From Gemmatimonadota bacterium (lineage in GTDB: Bacteria > Gemmatimonadota > Gemmatimonadetes > Gemmatimonadales > GWC2-71-9), in contig QHTY01000210.1 of the NCBI GenBank assembly GCA_003220985.1, positions 1 to 9,903 on the forward strand: a stretch of 9,903 bases of DNA, read 5' to 3'. Every line of letters starts with the position of its first letter. Position 1 is the stretch's first letter. Positions 1 through 4,685 of the stretch are shown one piece after another. Made by a program: the position numbers and the translations under genes. Below the pieces are notes generated by a model. It was not told the origin of the DNA, ran no database searches, and saw only the letters and a program-made list of their open reading frames with translations.

Positions 1-2
1 TC

Positions 3-50
3 CGGGCGAACGAGGTCCCGACGGCGGACAGGCGAATAGGCGGGCGATAA
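3..50 (+). CDS. C-terminal end of an upstream gene (partial)
   Basis: The frame starting at base 3 is open from the window edge and stops at TAA 48-50. That stop shares its last base with the ATG of the MCE gene (TAATG), an arrangement typical of translationally coupled genes. Only 15 residues are visible (ending RRIGGR), too few to identify the protein. In other genomes MlaD-type genes usually follow an MlaE permease and an MlaF-type ABC ATPase, so an ATPase tail is a reasonable guess, but it rests on context alone. Frame 2 is also open to the left edge and frame 1 stops at 37-39, so this frame choice is not certain. Confidence 0.35.
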   Translation, partial: RANEVPTADRRIGGR

Positions 51-931
51 TGGACCTCACGTACAAGCAAGAAGTCGGCGTCGGAGCGATCGTGCTAGTC
101 ACCGTCGGCGTCTTCCTCGCCGCCATGTTCTACTTCACGGGGCGGTCGATTCTGGGCACCGGCGGCATCTCCGTGGACGTGATGTTCGAAAGCGTCGCCG
201 GCCTGAAGCAGGGCGATCCCGTGCTCGTCTCCGGAGTGAAGAAGGGCCGGGTGGCACGCGTGGCGCTCGAACGGGTGAAGAGCGTGCGCGTGACGCTGGA
301 GCTGTCGAAGGACGTGGCGCCGCACATCGACGCCAGCGCCGCCGTGGCCGCGCTGGACTTGTTCGGCGCCAAGTTCATCGACTACAACCCCGGCGCGCGC
401 GACGAGATGCTGGCGAGCGGGCGCAGCATCTCGGGCACGAGTACGCCCGACATCGCCGGTGTGGCGCAGGGCGTCGCCAACCGCGCCAACGAGCTGATGG
501 AGAACGCGGCCAACATCGTGTCGGACCGCCTGGGCGAGGACATCCACAACACGCTCTTGGTGACGCAGCGCGCGATGTCGGCGTTGTCGGATATGCCCGA
601 GGGGCCGTTCGTCAAGCAGACGACTCGCACGCTGCAGGCGACCGAGCGCGCGATGCAACGCGTGGACTCGATGCTCGACGCTGACGAATCACCTCACCCA
701 TACCACTGCGCAGCTCGACACGCTGCTGAGCCGGATCAATCGGGGCGAAGGGACGCTGGGGAGGATGGCCGCCGATACGGCGATGTACGCAAACTTGCGC
801 GATTTGTCGGCGGCGCTTACCGCGCTCCTTACGGACCTCAAGGAGCATCCGGACAAGTACATGAAGCCGGGGGTTGTGAGGGTGAAGCTGTGCTGTTGAC
901 CAAGGGCGTGAAACGGCGTGTAACTGCGTGA
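50..931 (+). CDS. MCE-domain (MlaD-like) lipid transport protein, frameshifted near the C-terminus
   Basis: MlaD-type proteins are anchored in the inner membrane. Their MCE domains form hexameric rings that, with an MlaE/MlaF ABC transporter, move phospholipids between the membranes. Here a short N-terminus (KQEVGVGAIVL) leads into one membrane segment (about residues 11-29). The MCE domain follows at about 39-115, with the family pattern FESVAGLKQGDPVLVSGVKKG and a hydrophobic LDLFGAKFIDYNPG end. A helical region follows to about residue 210. After residue 210 the frame reads as arginine-rich nonsense to a stop at 929-931, inside an inverted repeat. The familiar MCE tail (GEGTLGRM, then LKEHPDKYMKPG) lies in the next frame and stops at 897-899. 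One extra base or two missing bases around 660-690 explain this. It may be a real mutation or a sequencing or assembly error. Start ATG at 50 overlaps the upstream stop; no strong Shine-Dalgarno is seen. Confidence 0.85.
   Translation: MDLTYKQEVGVGAIVLVTVGVFLAAMFYFTGRSILGTGGISVDVMFESVAGLKQGDPVLVSGVKKGRVARVALERVKSVRVTLELSKDVAPHIDASAAVAALDLFGAKFIDYNPGARDEMLASGRSISGTSTPDIAGVAQGVANRANELMENAANIVSDRLGEDIHNTLLVTQRAMSALSDMPEGPFVKQTTRTLQATERAMQRVDSMLDADESPHPYHCAARHAAEPDQSGRRDAGEDGRRYGDVRKLARFVGGAYRAPYGPQGASGQVHEAGGCEGEAVLLTKGVKRRVTA
681..899 (+). other. Displaced reading frame carrying the true MCE protein C-terminus
   Basis: Read in the frame of base 681, this stretch encodes a coherent tail: HTTAQLDTLLSRINRGEGTLG, then DLSAALTALLTDLKEHPDKYM, ending at TGA 897-899. 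The GEGTLG motif followed by a short amphipathic helix and a (N/H)P-(K/D)-(R/K)-Y-(V/M) end is typical of MlaD-like proteins after the MCE domain. It is not reachable from the ATG at 50 without a +1 shift near 680. The restored gene would span 50-899 and stop two bases before the inverted repeat at 902. No slippery run of A, T or G is seen at the junction, so a programmed frameshift is not supported. Confidence 0.75.
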
Positions 932-938
932 AGAGGCG
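902..938. repeat. Left arm of a 37-bp inverted repeat built of 10-bp units
   Basis: This arm matches the reverse complement of 1341-1377 at 34 of 37 positions by hand alignment. On the plus strand it is a tandem series of 10-bp units: GGCGTGAAAC (905-914), GGCGTGTAAC (915-924), TGCGTGAAGA (925-934) and a diverged GGCGTGTTGC (935-944). The fourth unit ends exactly next to the stop codon (complement of 945-947) of the four-helix-bundle gene. The arm begins two bases after the restored stop of the MCE gene. No identical direct repeat (target-site duplication) is apparent outside the two arms. Confidence 0.9.
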
Positions 939-944
939 TGTTGC

Positions 945-1304
945 TTAGCCGGCGTTGGGTGGGTTACGCAACAAGATCCTTAATGCTTTCATTGCCCCGC
1001 CAAACATGTCTTCCAGTTGCTTCACGATGGCCATCCCTAGGTAATTGGCTTCTCCGGCCGCCAGAGCCAAACACTCTGCTTCTGCAGCCGATCCAAATGC
1101 AATTCGCAGATGCCTTCGGCAGAGCGCAGGCGTTCCGAGAGCGTACCCTTCCACAATGTTTGCTTCAACGGAAATGGACGCTCGTTTAAGCTGATCGAAG
1201 AGCGCACGGGACTTCCCATGATAGGCCTCATCAGTCGCGCGAAGAGTGAGTCGGAGCGCCGCATGGGCCTGTTTCCAGGCTTCCAGTCGTCTATAGCTGT
1301 GCAT
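945..1304 (-). CDS. Four-helix-bundle protein, 23S rRNA intervening-sequence (S23/IVP) family
   Basis: This 119-residue protein has the family's usual length and motifs: an N-terminal RRLEAWKQAH helix (residues 5-14), then the strongest signature, RASISVEANIVEG (41-53), then the helix RIAFGSAAEAE (67-77). Members form small pentameric four-helix barrels. Relatives include proteins encoded in 23S rRNA intervening sequences and Avd, the accessory protein of diversity-generating retroelements, which binds nucleic acid. The cellular role of stand-alone members is unknown. The ATG at 1302-1304 gives a full-length N-terminus. No Shine-Dalgarno is visible before it; instead a GGTCA...TGACC inverted repeat lies directly upstream on the coding strand. 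The gene runs against both neighbours, fills most of the space between two inverted-repeat arms and ends at the left arm. No reverse transcriptase or rRNA is present nearby. Confidence 0.85.
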   Translation of the reverse strand: MHSYRRLEAWKQAHAALRLTLRATDEAYHGKSRALFDQLKRASISVEANIVEGYALGTPALCRRHLRIAFGSAAEAECLALAAGEANYLGMAIVKQLEDMFGGAMKALRILLRNPPNAG

Positions 1305-1340
1305 TTAGGTCATCGTACGACCAGTGACCAAATGCACATA

Positions 1341-1377
1341 CGCCTTTTCACGCAGTTACACGCCTTTTCACGCCTTT
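1341..1377. repeat. Right arm of the 37-bp inverted repeat
   Basis: Read on the minus strand, this arm is four phased 10-bp units: GGCGTGAAAA (1374-1365), GGCGTGTAAC (1364-1355), TGCGTGAAAA (1354-1345) and a diverged GGCGTATGTG (1344-1335). It pairs with 902-938 with three mismatches. It lies 30-odd bases upstream of the four-helix-bundle start codon, and its outer end touches the TATATT box in front of rnz. Confidence 0.9.
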
Positions 1378-1382
1378 ATATT
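1377..1382 (+). promoter_or_regulatory. Candidate -10 box (TATATT) for rnz, near-leaderless
   Basis: TATATT lies eight bases before the rnz ATG at 1391, which places a transcription start almost at the start codon. No Shine-Dalgarno sequence is present between them, so the message would be leaderless or nearly so. Its first base is the last base of the right inverted-repeat arm, and any -35 contact would fall inside that arm. No good -35 hexamer is visible. Confidence 0.45.
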
Positions 1383-1390
1383 GGTTCCGC

Positions 1391-2326
1391 ATGCTCACGG
1401 TCACATTTCTCGGCACCTCCGCGGCTCGCCCGACTGTCGAGCGCAATGTCTCCGGGCTCGCCATCCATCGCGAAGGCGAGACCCTGCTCTTCGAATGCGG
1501 CGAAGGCACCCAGCGCCAGATGATGCGCTATGGGGTGAGCTTCGCGTTGTCCGAAATCTTCTTCACGCATTTTCACGCCGATCATTTTCTGGGCGTGATC
1601 GGATTGATACGGACGCTCGGCCTGCAGGGCAGGCCGGAGCCGCTGCTCCTGTATGGCCCGAAAGGCGCAAAAAAAGTGTTGAGTACGGCGCTGCAGCTCG
1701 GCGTCGAACGCGTGCCGTTTCCGGTCGAGATCACGGAGGTGAAGGCCGGCGACACGATTGGCGACGAGGGACGGGGGACGAGGGAAGGGTACGACATTTA
1801 CACGTTTCCCACTGAGCACGGCGGCGGCCCATCGCTCGGTTATGTCATCAAAGAGCAGGTGCGCCGCGGTCGCTTCGACGTCGAGAAAGCGAAGGCTGCC
1901 GGCATCCCCGAAGGCCCGCTGTGGGGGAAGCTCTCCAAAGGCGAGGCGATCGAGCTTGCTGATGGCACACGGCTGACGGCCGACGGCTTTGTCGGACCTG
2001 CTCGACCCGGCCGCATGATCGCGTTCACCGGTGACACACGCCCCTGTGCTTCCACAGTCGACGCGGCGCAGGGCGCCGATCTTCTGATTCACGAGGCGAC
2101 GTTCGGCGAAGAAGAGCGGGATCGTGCGCGCGACACCGGTCACTCGACGGCGAAGGAAGCTGCGCAAGTTGCGCTCGCGTCCAAAGCGAAACGATTGGTT
2201 CTCTCGCACGTTTCAGCGCGCTACTCGATCAGCGCGGACGAGCTGGTCAAGGAAGCGCGCGAGGTGTTTCCCAACGCGACTGTCGCGAAAGATGGGATGG
2301 AAGTCGACGTTCCATTTGCCGAGTGA
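1391..2326 (+). CDS. rnz: Ribonuclease Z (tRNA 3'-processing endonuclease)
   Basis: RNase Z is a cytoplasmic zinc-dependent metallo-beta-lactamase-fold nuclease that trims the 3' trailer of tRNA precursors. The 311-residue protein has the expected length for the short bacterial form. It shows the N-terminal VTFLGTSAARPT strand, the ECGEGTQRQM loop (35-44), and the zinc motif HFHADH at residues 60-65. Further metal ligands are in place: H143 (TEHGGGPSLGY), D215 (FTGDTRPC) and H273 (LVLSHVSARY). The GHSTAKEAA segment (250-258) is also conserved. ATG 1391 matches the usual start, MLTVTFLGT; there is no Shine-Dalgarno, only a TATATT box just upstream. A glycine- and arginine-rich insert at about residues 124-133 comes from a short DNA repeat. 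The gene stands alone on its strand after the inverted-repeat cassette. Confidence 0.95.
   Translation: MLTVTFLGTSAARPTVERNVSGLAIHREGETLLFECGEGTQRQMMRYGVSFALSEIFFTHFHADHFLGVIGLIRTLGLQGRPEPLLLYGPKGAKKVLSTALQLGVERVPFPVEITEVKAGDTIGDEGRGTREGYDIYTFPTEHGGGPSLGYVIKEQVRRGRFDVEKAKAAGIPEGPLWGKLSKGEAIELADGTRLTADGFVGPARPGRMIAFTGDTRPCASTVDAAQGADLLIHEATFGEEERDRARDTGHSTAKEAAQVALASKAKRLVLSHVSARYSISADELVKEAREVFPNATVAKDGMEVDVPFAE
1763..1785 (+). repeat. GACGAGGGA short direct repeat inside rnz
   Basis: GACGAGGGA occurs at 1763-1771 and again at 1777-1785, a 14-bp period with GGG-rich sequence between. It encodes DEGRGTRE in the variable loop before H143 of RNase Z and uses GGA, AGG and GGG codons that are uncommon in the surrounding gene. 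It looks like a low-complexity repeat accommodated in frame. Confidence 0.6.
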
Positions 2327-2348
2327 AACAGCAGCCGTGACTGTGTAG

Positions 2349-2405
2349 AAAACGGCCGGGTCGTCTGCGTAACTCCATCCACGAGGACGTATGACGACCC
2401 GTTTT
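2349..2405 (+). promoter_or_regulatory. Stem-loop that places the beta-barrel start codon in its loop
   Basis: GGGTCGTC (2358-2365) can pair with GACGACCC (2393-2400), and AAAAC (2349-2353) with GTTTT (2401-2405) after a four-base bulge. The loop holds the probable Shine-Dalgarno (CGAGG, 2382-2386) and most of the start codon at 2391. Such a structure in the mRNA could tune translation; this is inferred from pairing only. Confidence 0.35.
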
Positions 2406-2936
2406 GTGTTACTCGGCTTGGCTCTCGCCATGCCGCTCCAGGCACAGCGAGTCACGCTCGGCGCCAACTTCGGCGGCAGCTCCGCCGGCGGCGACCTTGC
2501 TTCCAGCACCGACTGGAAGAGCGGTTGGTCGGCAGGCGCCAATCTCACGTATCGCCTGAGCGGCAAGTTCGGCTTGCGCGCCGACGCCAACCTTGCCCAG
2601 AACGATCTCTCGGGCACCGTGCCGATCCCCGGCGAAAGACGATTCAACAAGGTCTCCTATGTTGCCGATGCCGTGTGGCAGCGCGAGGAGATGCCGGGCA
2701 CCAGGATCCTGCCATATGTGTTGGCCGGCGTCGGCGCGGTGCGGGTGCATGACAAGGGCTCCGACAGCACCTTCTCGCGCTTCGCAGGAAACCTCGGCGT
2801 GGGAGTCGGCTACAGGCTCGGACGCGTCGGCCTGCGCGCCGAAGGACGCAGTCTGTTGTACAAGTTCGACCGGTTCGGCTATAGCAAGACGGAGAACGAC
2901 TTGCTGTGGCAGGCAGGGTTGACGCTGAAGATTTGA
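2391..2936 (+). CDS. Small outer-membrane beta-barrel protein (copy 1)
   Basis: The 181-residue product has a signal peptide (MTTRFVLLGLALAMPLQA, probable cut before QRVTLG). The rest alternates polar and hydrophobic residues and is rich in glycine, with aromatic girdles, as in 8-stranded OmpA/OmpX-like barrels. Repeated GLRADAN, YVLAGVGAVRVH, VGVGYRLGRVGLRAEGR and WQAGLTLKI strands end in a hydrophobic C-terminal strand, as recognised by the BAM machinery. The start at 2391 is preceded by CGAGG at a suitable distance. The protein is a clear paralogue of the minus-strand gene at 4011-4604: blocks shared or nearly so include GLRA, FNK, SDST, FAGN-G-G, YR-GR-G-RAEGR and YKFDR-G--KT. Its function is unknown; no enzymatic residues of PagP or OmpT type are evident. 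Confidence 0.85.
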   Translation: MTTRFVLLGLALAMPLQAQRVTLGANFGGSSAGGDLASSTDWKSGWSAGANLTYRLSGKFGLRADANLAQNDLSGTVPIPGERRFNKVSYVADAVWQREEMPGTRILPYVLAGVGAVRVHDKGSDSTFSRFAGNLGVGVGYRLGRVGLRAEGRSLLYKFDRFGYSKTENDLLWQAGLTLKI

Positions 2937-2950
2937 AGAGGCAGGAGACT

Positions 2951-3006
2951 GGAGTCAGGAGTTGGGGCGCGGACCCCTTGGGTCCTGGCTCCAGACTCCT
3001 GACTCC
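2951..3006 (+). terminator. Inverted repeat after the first beta-barrel gene; possible terminator or repeat element
   Basis: GGAGTCAGGAGT (2951-2962) is perfectly complementary to ACTCCTGACTCC (2995-3006), and a second hairpin, GGACCC-CTT-GGGTCC (2971-2985), sits in the loop. The structure begins 14 bases after the barrel stop and ends just before the SRPBCC promoter box. No T-run follows, so classical intrinsic termination is doubtful. It may instead be a dispersed palindromic repeat. Confidence 0.45.
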
Positions 3007-3010
3007 GAAT

Positions 3011-3016
3011 TATATT
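3011..3016 (+). promoter_or_regulatory. Candidate -10 box (TATATT) for the SRPBCC gene, near-leaderless
   Basis: TATATT lies nine bases before the ATG at 3026, and no Shine-Dalgarno is present in the C-rich spacer. The geometry is almost the same as in front of rnz (eight bases), suggesting leaderless or near-leaderless transcripts for both genes. No convincing -35 hexamer is seen. Confidence 0.4.
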
Positions 3017-3025
3017 CCCCCGCCC

Positions 3026-3469
3026 ATGGGCCCGGTCTCCTTCACCTACTCAGCTCGAGTTCAGTCGGCAATCGACAAGGTCTTCGCCCTCATTTCCGAT
3101 CCCCTGCGGATGCCGGAGTGGTTGCCGCGCTGCGTGGCGGTAAAGGCGACGACGAGCGACAGGGTCGGCAAAGGCGCGCGCTACAAGGTCACGTTCCAGC
3201 GCGATACCAATCGCCACGAAGCGGTCATCGAGATTATCGACTTCTCGCCGCCGCACACGTTTGGCTGGGTCGAGATCTACCATCGTGCAGGGTCCAAGAC
3301 ATTCTTTGCTCTCGGCTGGGAGGGCGGGTCTACCAAGGTCTCTCTGAAGCACATCTGGCAGCCAACGGGCTTTCGGTCGTGGCTCAACGGCCAGTTTTAC
3401 CGGCGGCGGAATGCCCACCGGATGTTCGAGGGGCTGATCAATAATCTCAGGAAAGCCTTGACGCGGTAG
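3026..3469 (+). CDS. SRPBCC (polyketide cyclase/dehydrase-like) family protein
   Basis: The 147-residue protein has the START-like layout: a first beta-strand (SFTYSARVQSAIDKVFALIS) with a helix, then DPLRMPEWLP and a beta-sheet run with KGARYKVTF, then PPHTFGWVEIY. A C-terminal helix follows (LNGQFYRRRNAHRMFEGLINNLRKAL). Such proteins bind small hydrophobic ligands in a helix-grip cavity; the substrate here cannot be told. The frame is open further upstream to 2906, but that extension overlaps the barrel gene and crosses a palindromic repeat, so the ATG at 3026, where family similarity begins, is preferred. The last 23 bases overlap the 3' end of the convergent methyltransferase gene. Confidence 0.8.
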   Translation: MGPVSFTYSARVQSAIDKVFALISDPLRMPEWLPRCVAVKATTSDRVGKGARYKVTFQRDTNRHEAVIEIIDFSPPHTFGWVEIYHRAGSKTFFALGWEGGSTKVSLKHIWQPTGFRSWLNGQFYRRRNAHRMFEGLINNLRKALTR

Positions 3470-3986
3470 CGACGTACAGGATCCCTCCGAACGACGATGT
3501 CCGGCTGGCGACAATGGTCAGCTCGGTGAGCCCGACTGCTTTTGCCAACGCCGGCAAGCGGTTCGCGGGAATCGGATAAGGAACCCAGCGGCTGGCGGCG
3601 CGGCGGTCATATTCGACTATGACGATGCGCCCGCCCGTCCGGACGCGCGCCGCGAGCGCTCCGAGCGCCGTTGCCGGATCGGCGACGAAATGGAGCGAAT
3701 TCGCGAAGAGCAGCCCGTCGAGCTCGGCACCTCCGAGCCCGGGGAGGTCGAGCGGTCGCGTAAAGTCCGCAACGACCGGAATTATCGTCGCCGCGCCGCG
3801 CTGCCGCTGGTTATTCAGCTTGGATAGACTGCGCGCATTTTGATCGACCGCGTAGACTCGGCCCCCGGGGAGTAAAGACGCTAGAGCCCTCGTGAAGGTG
3901 CCTGTGCCGGCACCGAGGTCGGCCCAGACACCTGGTTCACGAGGGATAGCGGCTTTGAGCAACTCTACTGCGTCATCAGAATCCAT
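3447..3986 (-). CDS. Class I SAM-dependent methyltransferase
   Basis: The 179-residue product shows the Rossmann-fold methyltransferase signature: motif I ADLGAGTGTF (residues 22-31) for S-adenosylmethionine, an acidic residue ending strand 2 (VYAVDQN, D48), VVADFTRPL before strand 4, and the LLFANSLHFV strand. It then has a GGRIVIVEYD strand and a C-terminal sheet. The protein is short, near the minimum for a complete fold, and the methyl acceptor is unknown. The ATG at 3986 is chosen; the frame also extends to a TTG at 4010, directly after the stop of the upstream barrel gene, which would add RGLRHS-type residues and is possible. The gene lies directly behind the barrel in the same direction and probably shares its transcript. 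Its 3' end overlaps the convergent SRPBCC gene. Confidence 0.85.
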   Translation of the reverse strand: MDSDDAVELLKAAIPREPGVWADLGAGTGTFTRALASLLPGGRVYAVDQNARSLSKLNNQRQRGAATIIPVVADFTRPLDLPGLGGAELDGLLFANSLHFVADPATALGALAARVRTGGRIVIVEYDRRAASRWVPYPIPANRLPALAKAVGLTELTIVASRTSSFGGILYVATASRLS

Positions 3987-4010
3987 CGAGTGCCGAAGCC
4001 CTCGGGTCAA

Positions 4011-4604
4011 TCAGAACGAAACAGTCACGCCACCCTGCCATGCGACGTCGTGCTGCGTCTTGTCGAATCCGTTCCGGTCGAACTTGTAGACGTAATCGCG
4101 GCCTTCCGCGCGCACGCCGAAACGACCAAAGCGGTACTCGAGTCCCGCGCCGAAATTCCCTGCGAACTTCGTCCAGGTGCTGTCGGAGTCCAGCTGATGC
4201 ACGCTGATTGCGCCGGCACCGCCGAGCAAGTAGGGGATGAACGTCCCGGTGCCTGCCGCGACCGGGTAGCGCACGACGAGCCCGGCGTCATACGCGAACT
4301 TGTTGAACTTGCCGCGTCCGACGATCGTGGCGGAGCGAACGCTATCCTGCGCCCAATTACCGCTGGCGCGCAGACCGATCAATGGATGAACCCAGTACGT
4401 CGCGTTGACCGAAGCCGCCCAGCCAAGTCGCCAGTCGGCGGAACCAGCGTCATTGAGGTTGGCGGCGCCGGACAAGCCGCCAAAGGCCGCCGCGGCCGTG
4501 AGGCGTTCGCCGGAGACGCGAGGCGTTGCTTGCGCACGCGCGACGGCGGGCGCGACGGCAAGAGCAATTGCGATGGTGAGGGAAGCGCGTAGACGCGACT
4601 GCAT
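4011..4604 (-). CDS. Small outer-membrane beta-barrel protein (copy 2)
   Basis: The 197-residue protein begins with a signal peptide (hydrophobic TIAIALAVAPAVA, probable cut after ARA). It continues as glycine-rich alternating strands ending in a C-terminal GGVTVSF strand with terminal phenylalanine, the classic outer-membrane insertion signal. It is a paralogue of the barrel at 2391-2936; the shared C-terminal half includes SDST, KFAGN, YRFGR, RAEGR, YKFDR and WQGG. One stretch is identical in DNA for 15 bases (4074-4088 against 2859-2873, opposite strands). A strong Shine-Dalgarno (GGAGG, complement of 4610-4614) stands five bases before the ATG. The upstream gap to marR holds a motif shared with the marR/efflux intergenic region, suggesting common control. 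Its ligand or function is unknown. Confidence 0.85.
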   Translation of the reverse strand: MQSRLRASLTIAIALAVAPAVARAQATPRVSGERLTAAAAFGGLSGAANLNDAGSADWRLGWAASVNATYWVHPLIGLRASGNWAQDSVRSATIVGRGKFNKFAYDAGLVVRYPVAAGTGTFIPYLLGGAGAISVHQLDSDSTWTKFAGNFGAGLEYRFGRFGVRAEGRDYVYKFDRNGFDKTQHDVAWQGGVTVSF

Positions 4605-4618
4605 AACATCCTCCGGAA

Positions 4619-4638
4619 GAGTGAACAGGTGAGTGAAC
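4619..4638. repeat. Direct repeat GAGTGAAC, 12-bp period
   Basis: GAGTGAAC occurs at 4619-4626 and 4631-4638, one helical turn apart, in the leader of the second barrel gene. GTGAAC resembles part of the nearby predicted MarR operator, so it may be a weak accessory site; it may also be chance. Confidence 0.3.
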
Positions 4639-4650
4639 GCCGCAGAGAAC

Positions 4651-4662
4651 GTTGTTCACAAC
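4651..4662. promoter_or_regulatory. Predicted MarR operator, site 1 (upstream of barrel copy 2)
   Basis: GTTGT-TC-ACAAC is a perfect 5-2-5 inverted repeat in the 81-bp gap between the marR stop and the second barrel gene. It matches the two related sites at 5120-5131 and 5202-5213. MarR dimers typically bind short AT-rich palindromes of this size. Assignment to this MarR is inferred from the site's distribution. Confidence 0.5.
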
Positions 4663-4685
4663 ACACATTGTTCCCGGAGCGGAGT

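Larger units (their letters stand above)
902..1377. mobile_element. Putative small cassette: inverted repeats around a four-helix-bundle gene
   Basis: The roughly 476-bp block is bounded by 37-bp inverted repeats, contains one gene on the minus strand and sits between the MCE gene and rnz. Its interior looks less GC-rich by eye than its neighbours. No transposase is encoded, so any movement would depend on a protein supplied from elsewhere or on an RNA-level process. The layout recalls the 23S rRNA intervening sequences, where complementary ends flank an S23-type reading frame, but no rRNA sequence flanks this copy. Mobility is inferred, not shown. Confidence 0.5.

Noticed and set aside
902..944. 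CRISPR-like array in the 10-bp repeats
   Set aside because: Units are 10 bp and contiguous, without spacers, and the arms are inverted copies; no cas genes are present.
938..1189. Plus-strand frames inside the cassette (also 1110-1523)
   Set aside because: The minus-strand four-helix-bundle protein has clear family motifs over the same bases; the plus-strand frames cross the repeat arms and have none.
945..1304. Diversity-generating retroelement, because the four-helix protein resembles Avd
   Set aside because: No reverse transcriptase, template repeat or variable repeat is seen in the window.
902..1377. Insertion inside a 23S rRNA gene
   Set aside because: The flanks are an MCE protein gene and rnz, both protein-coding; no rRNA sequence is present.
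892..1387. Target-site duplication around the inverted repeats
   Set aside because: The bases just outside the arms (TTGACC on the left, TTGGTT on the right) are only loosely similar, so no duplication can be claimed.
1376..2209. Antisense frame of 277 codons opposite rnz
   Set aside because: RNase Z on the plus strand has all zinc ligands; the antisense product has no family features.
2906..3025. N-terminal extension of the SRPBCC protein to 2906
   Set aside because: It would overlap the barrel gene and translate a palindromic repeat, and the family similarity begins at the ATG at 3026.
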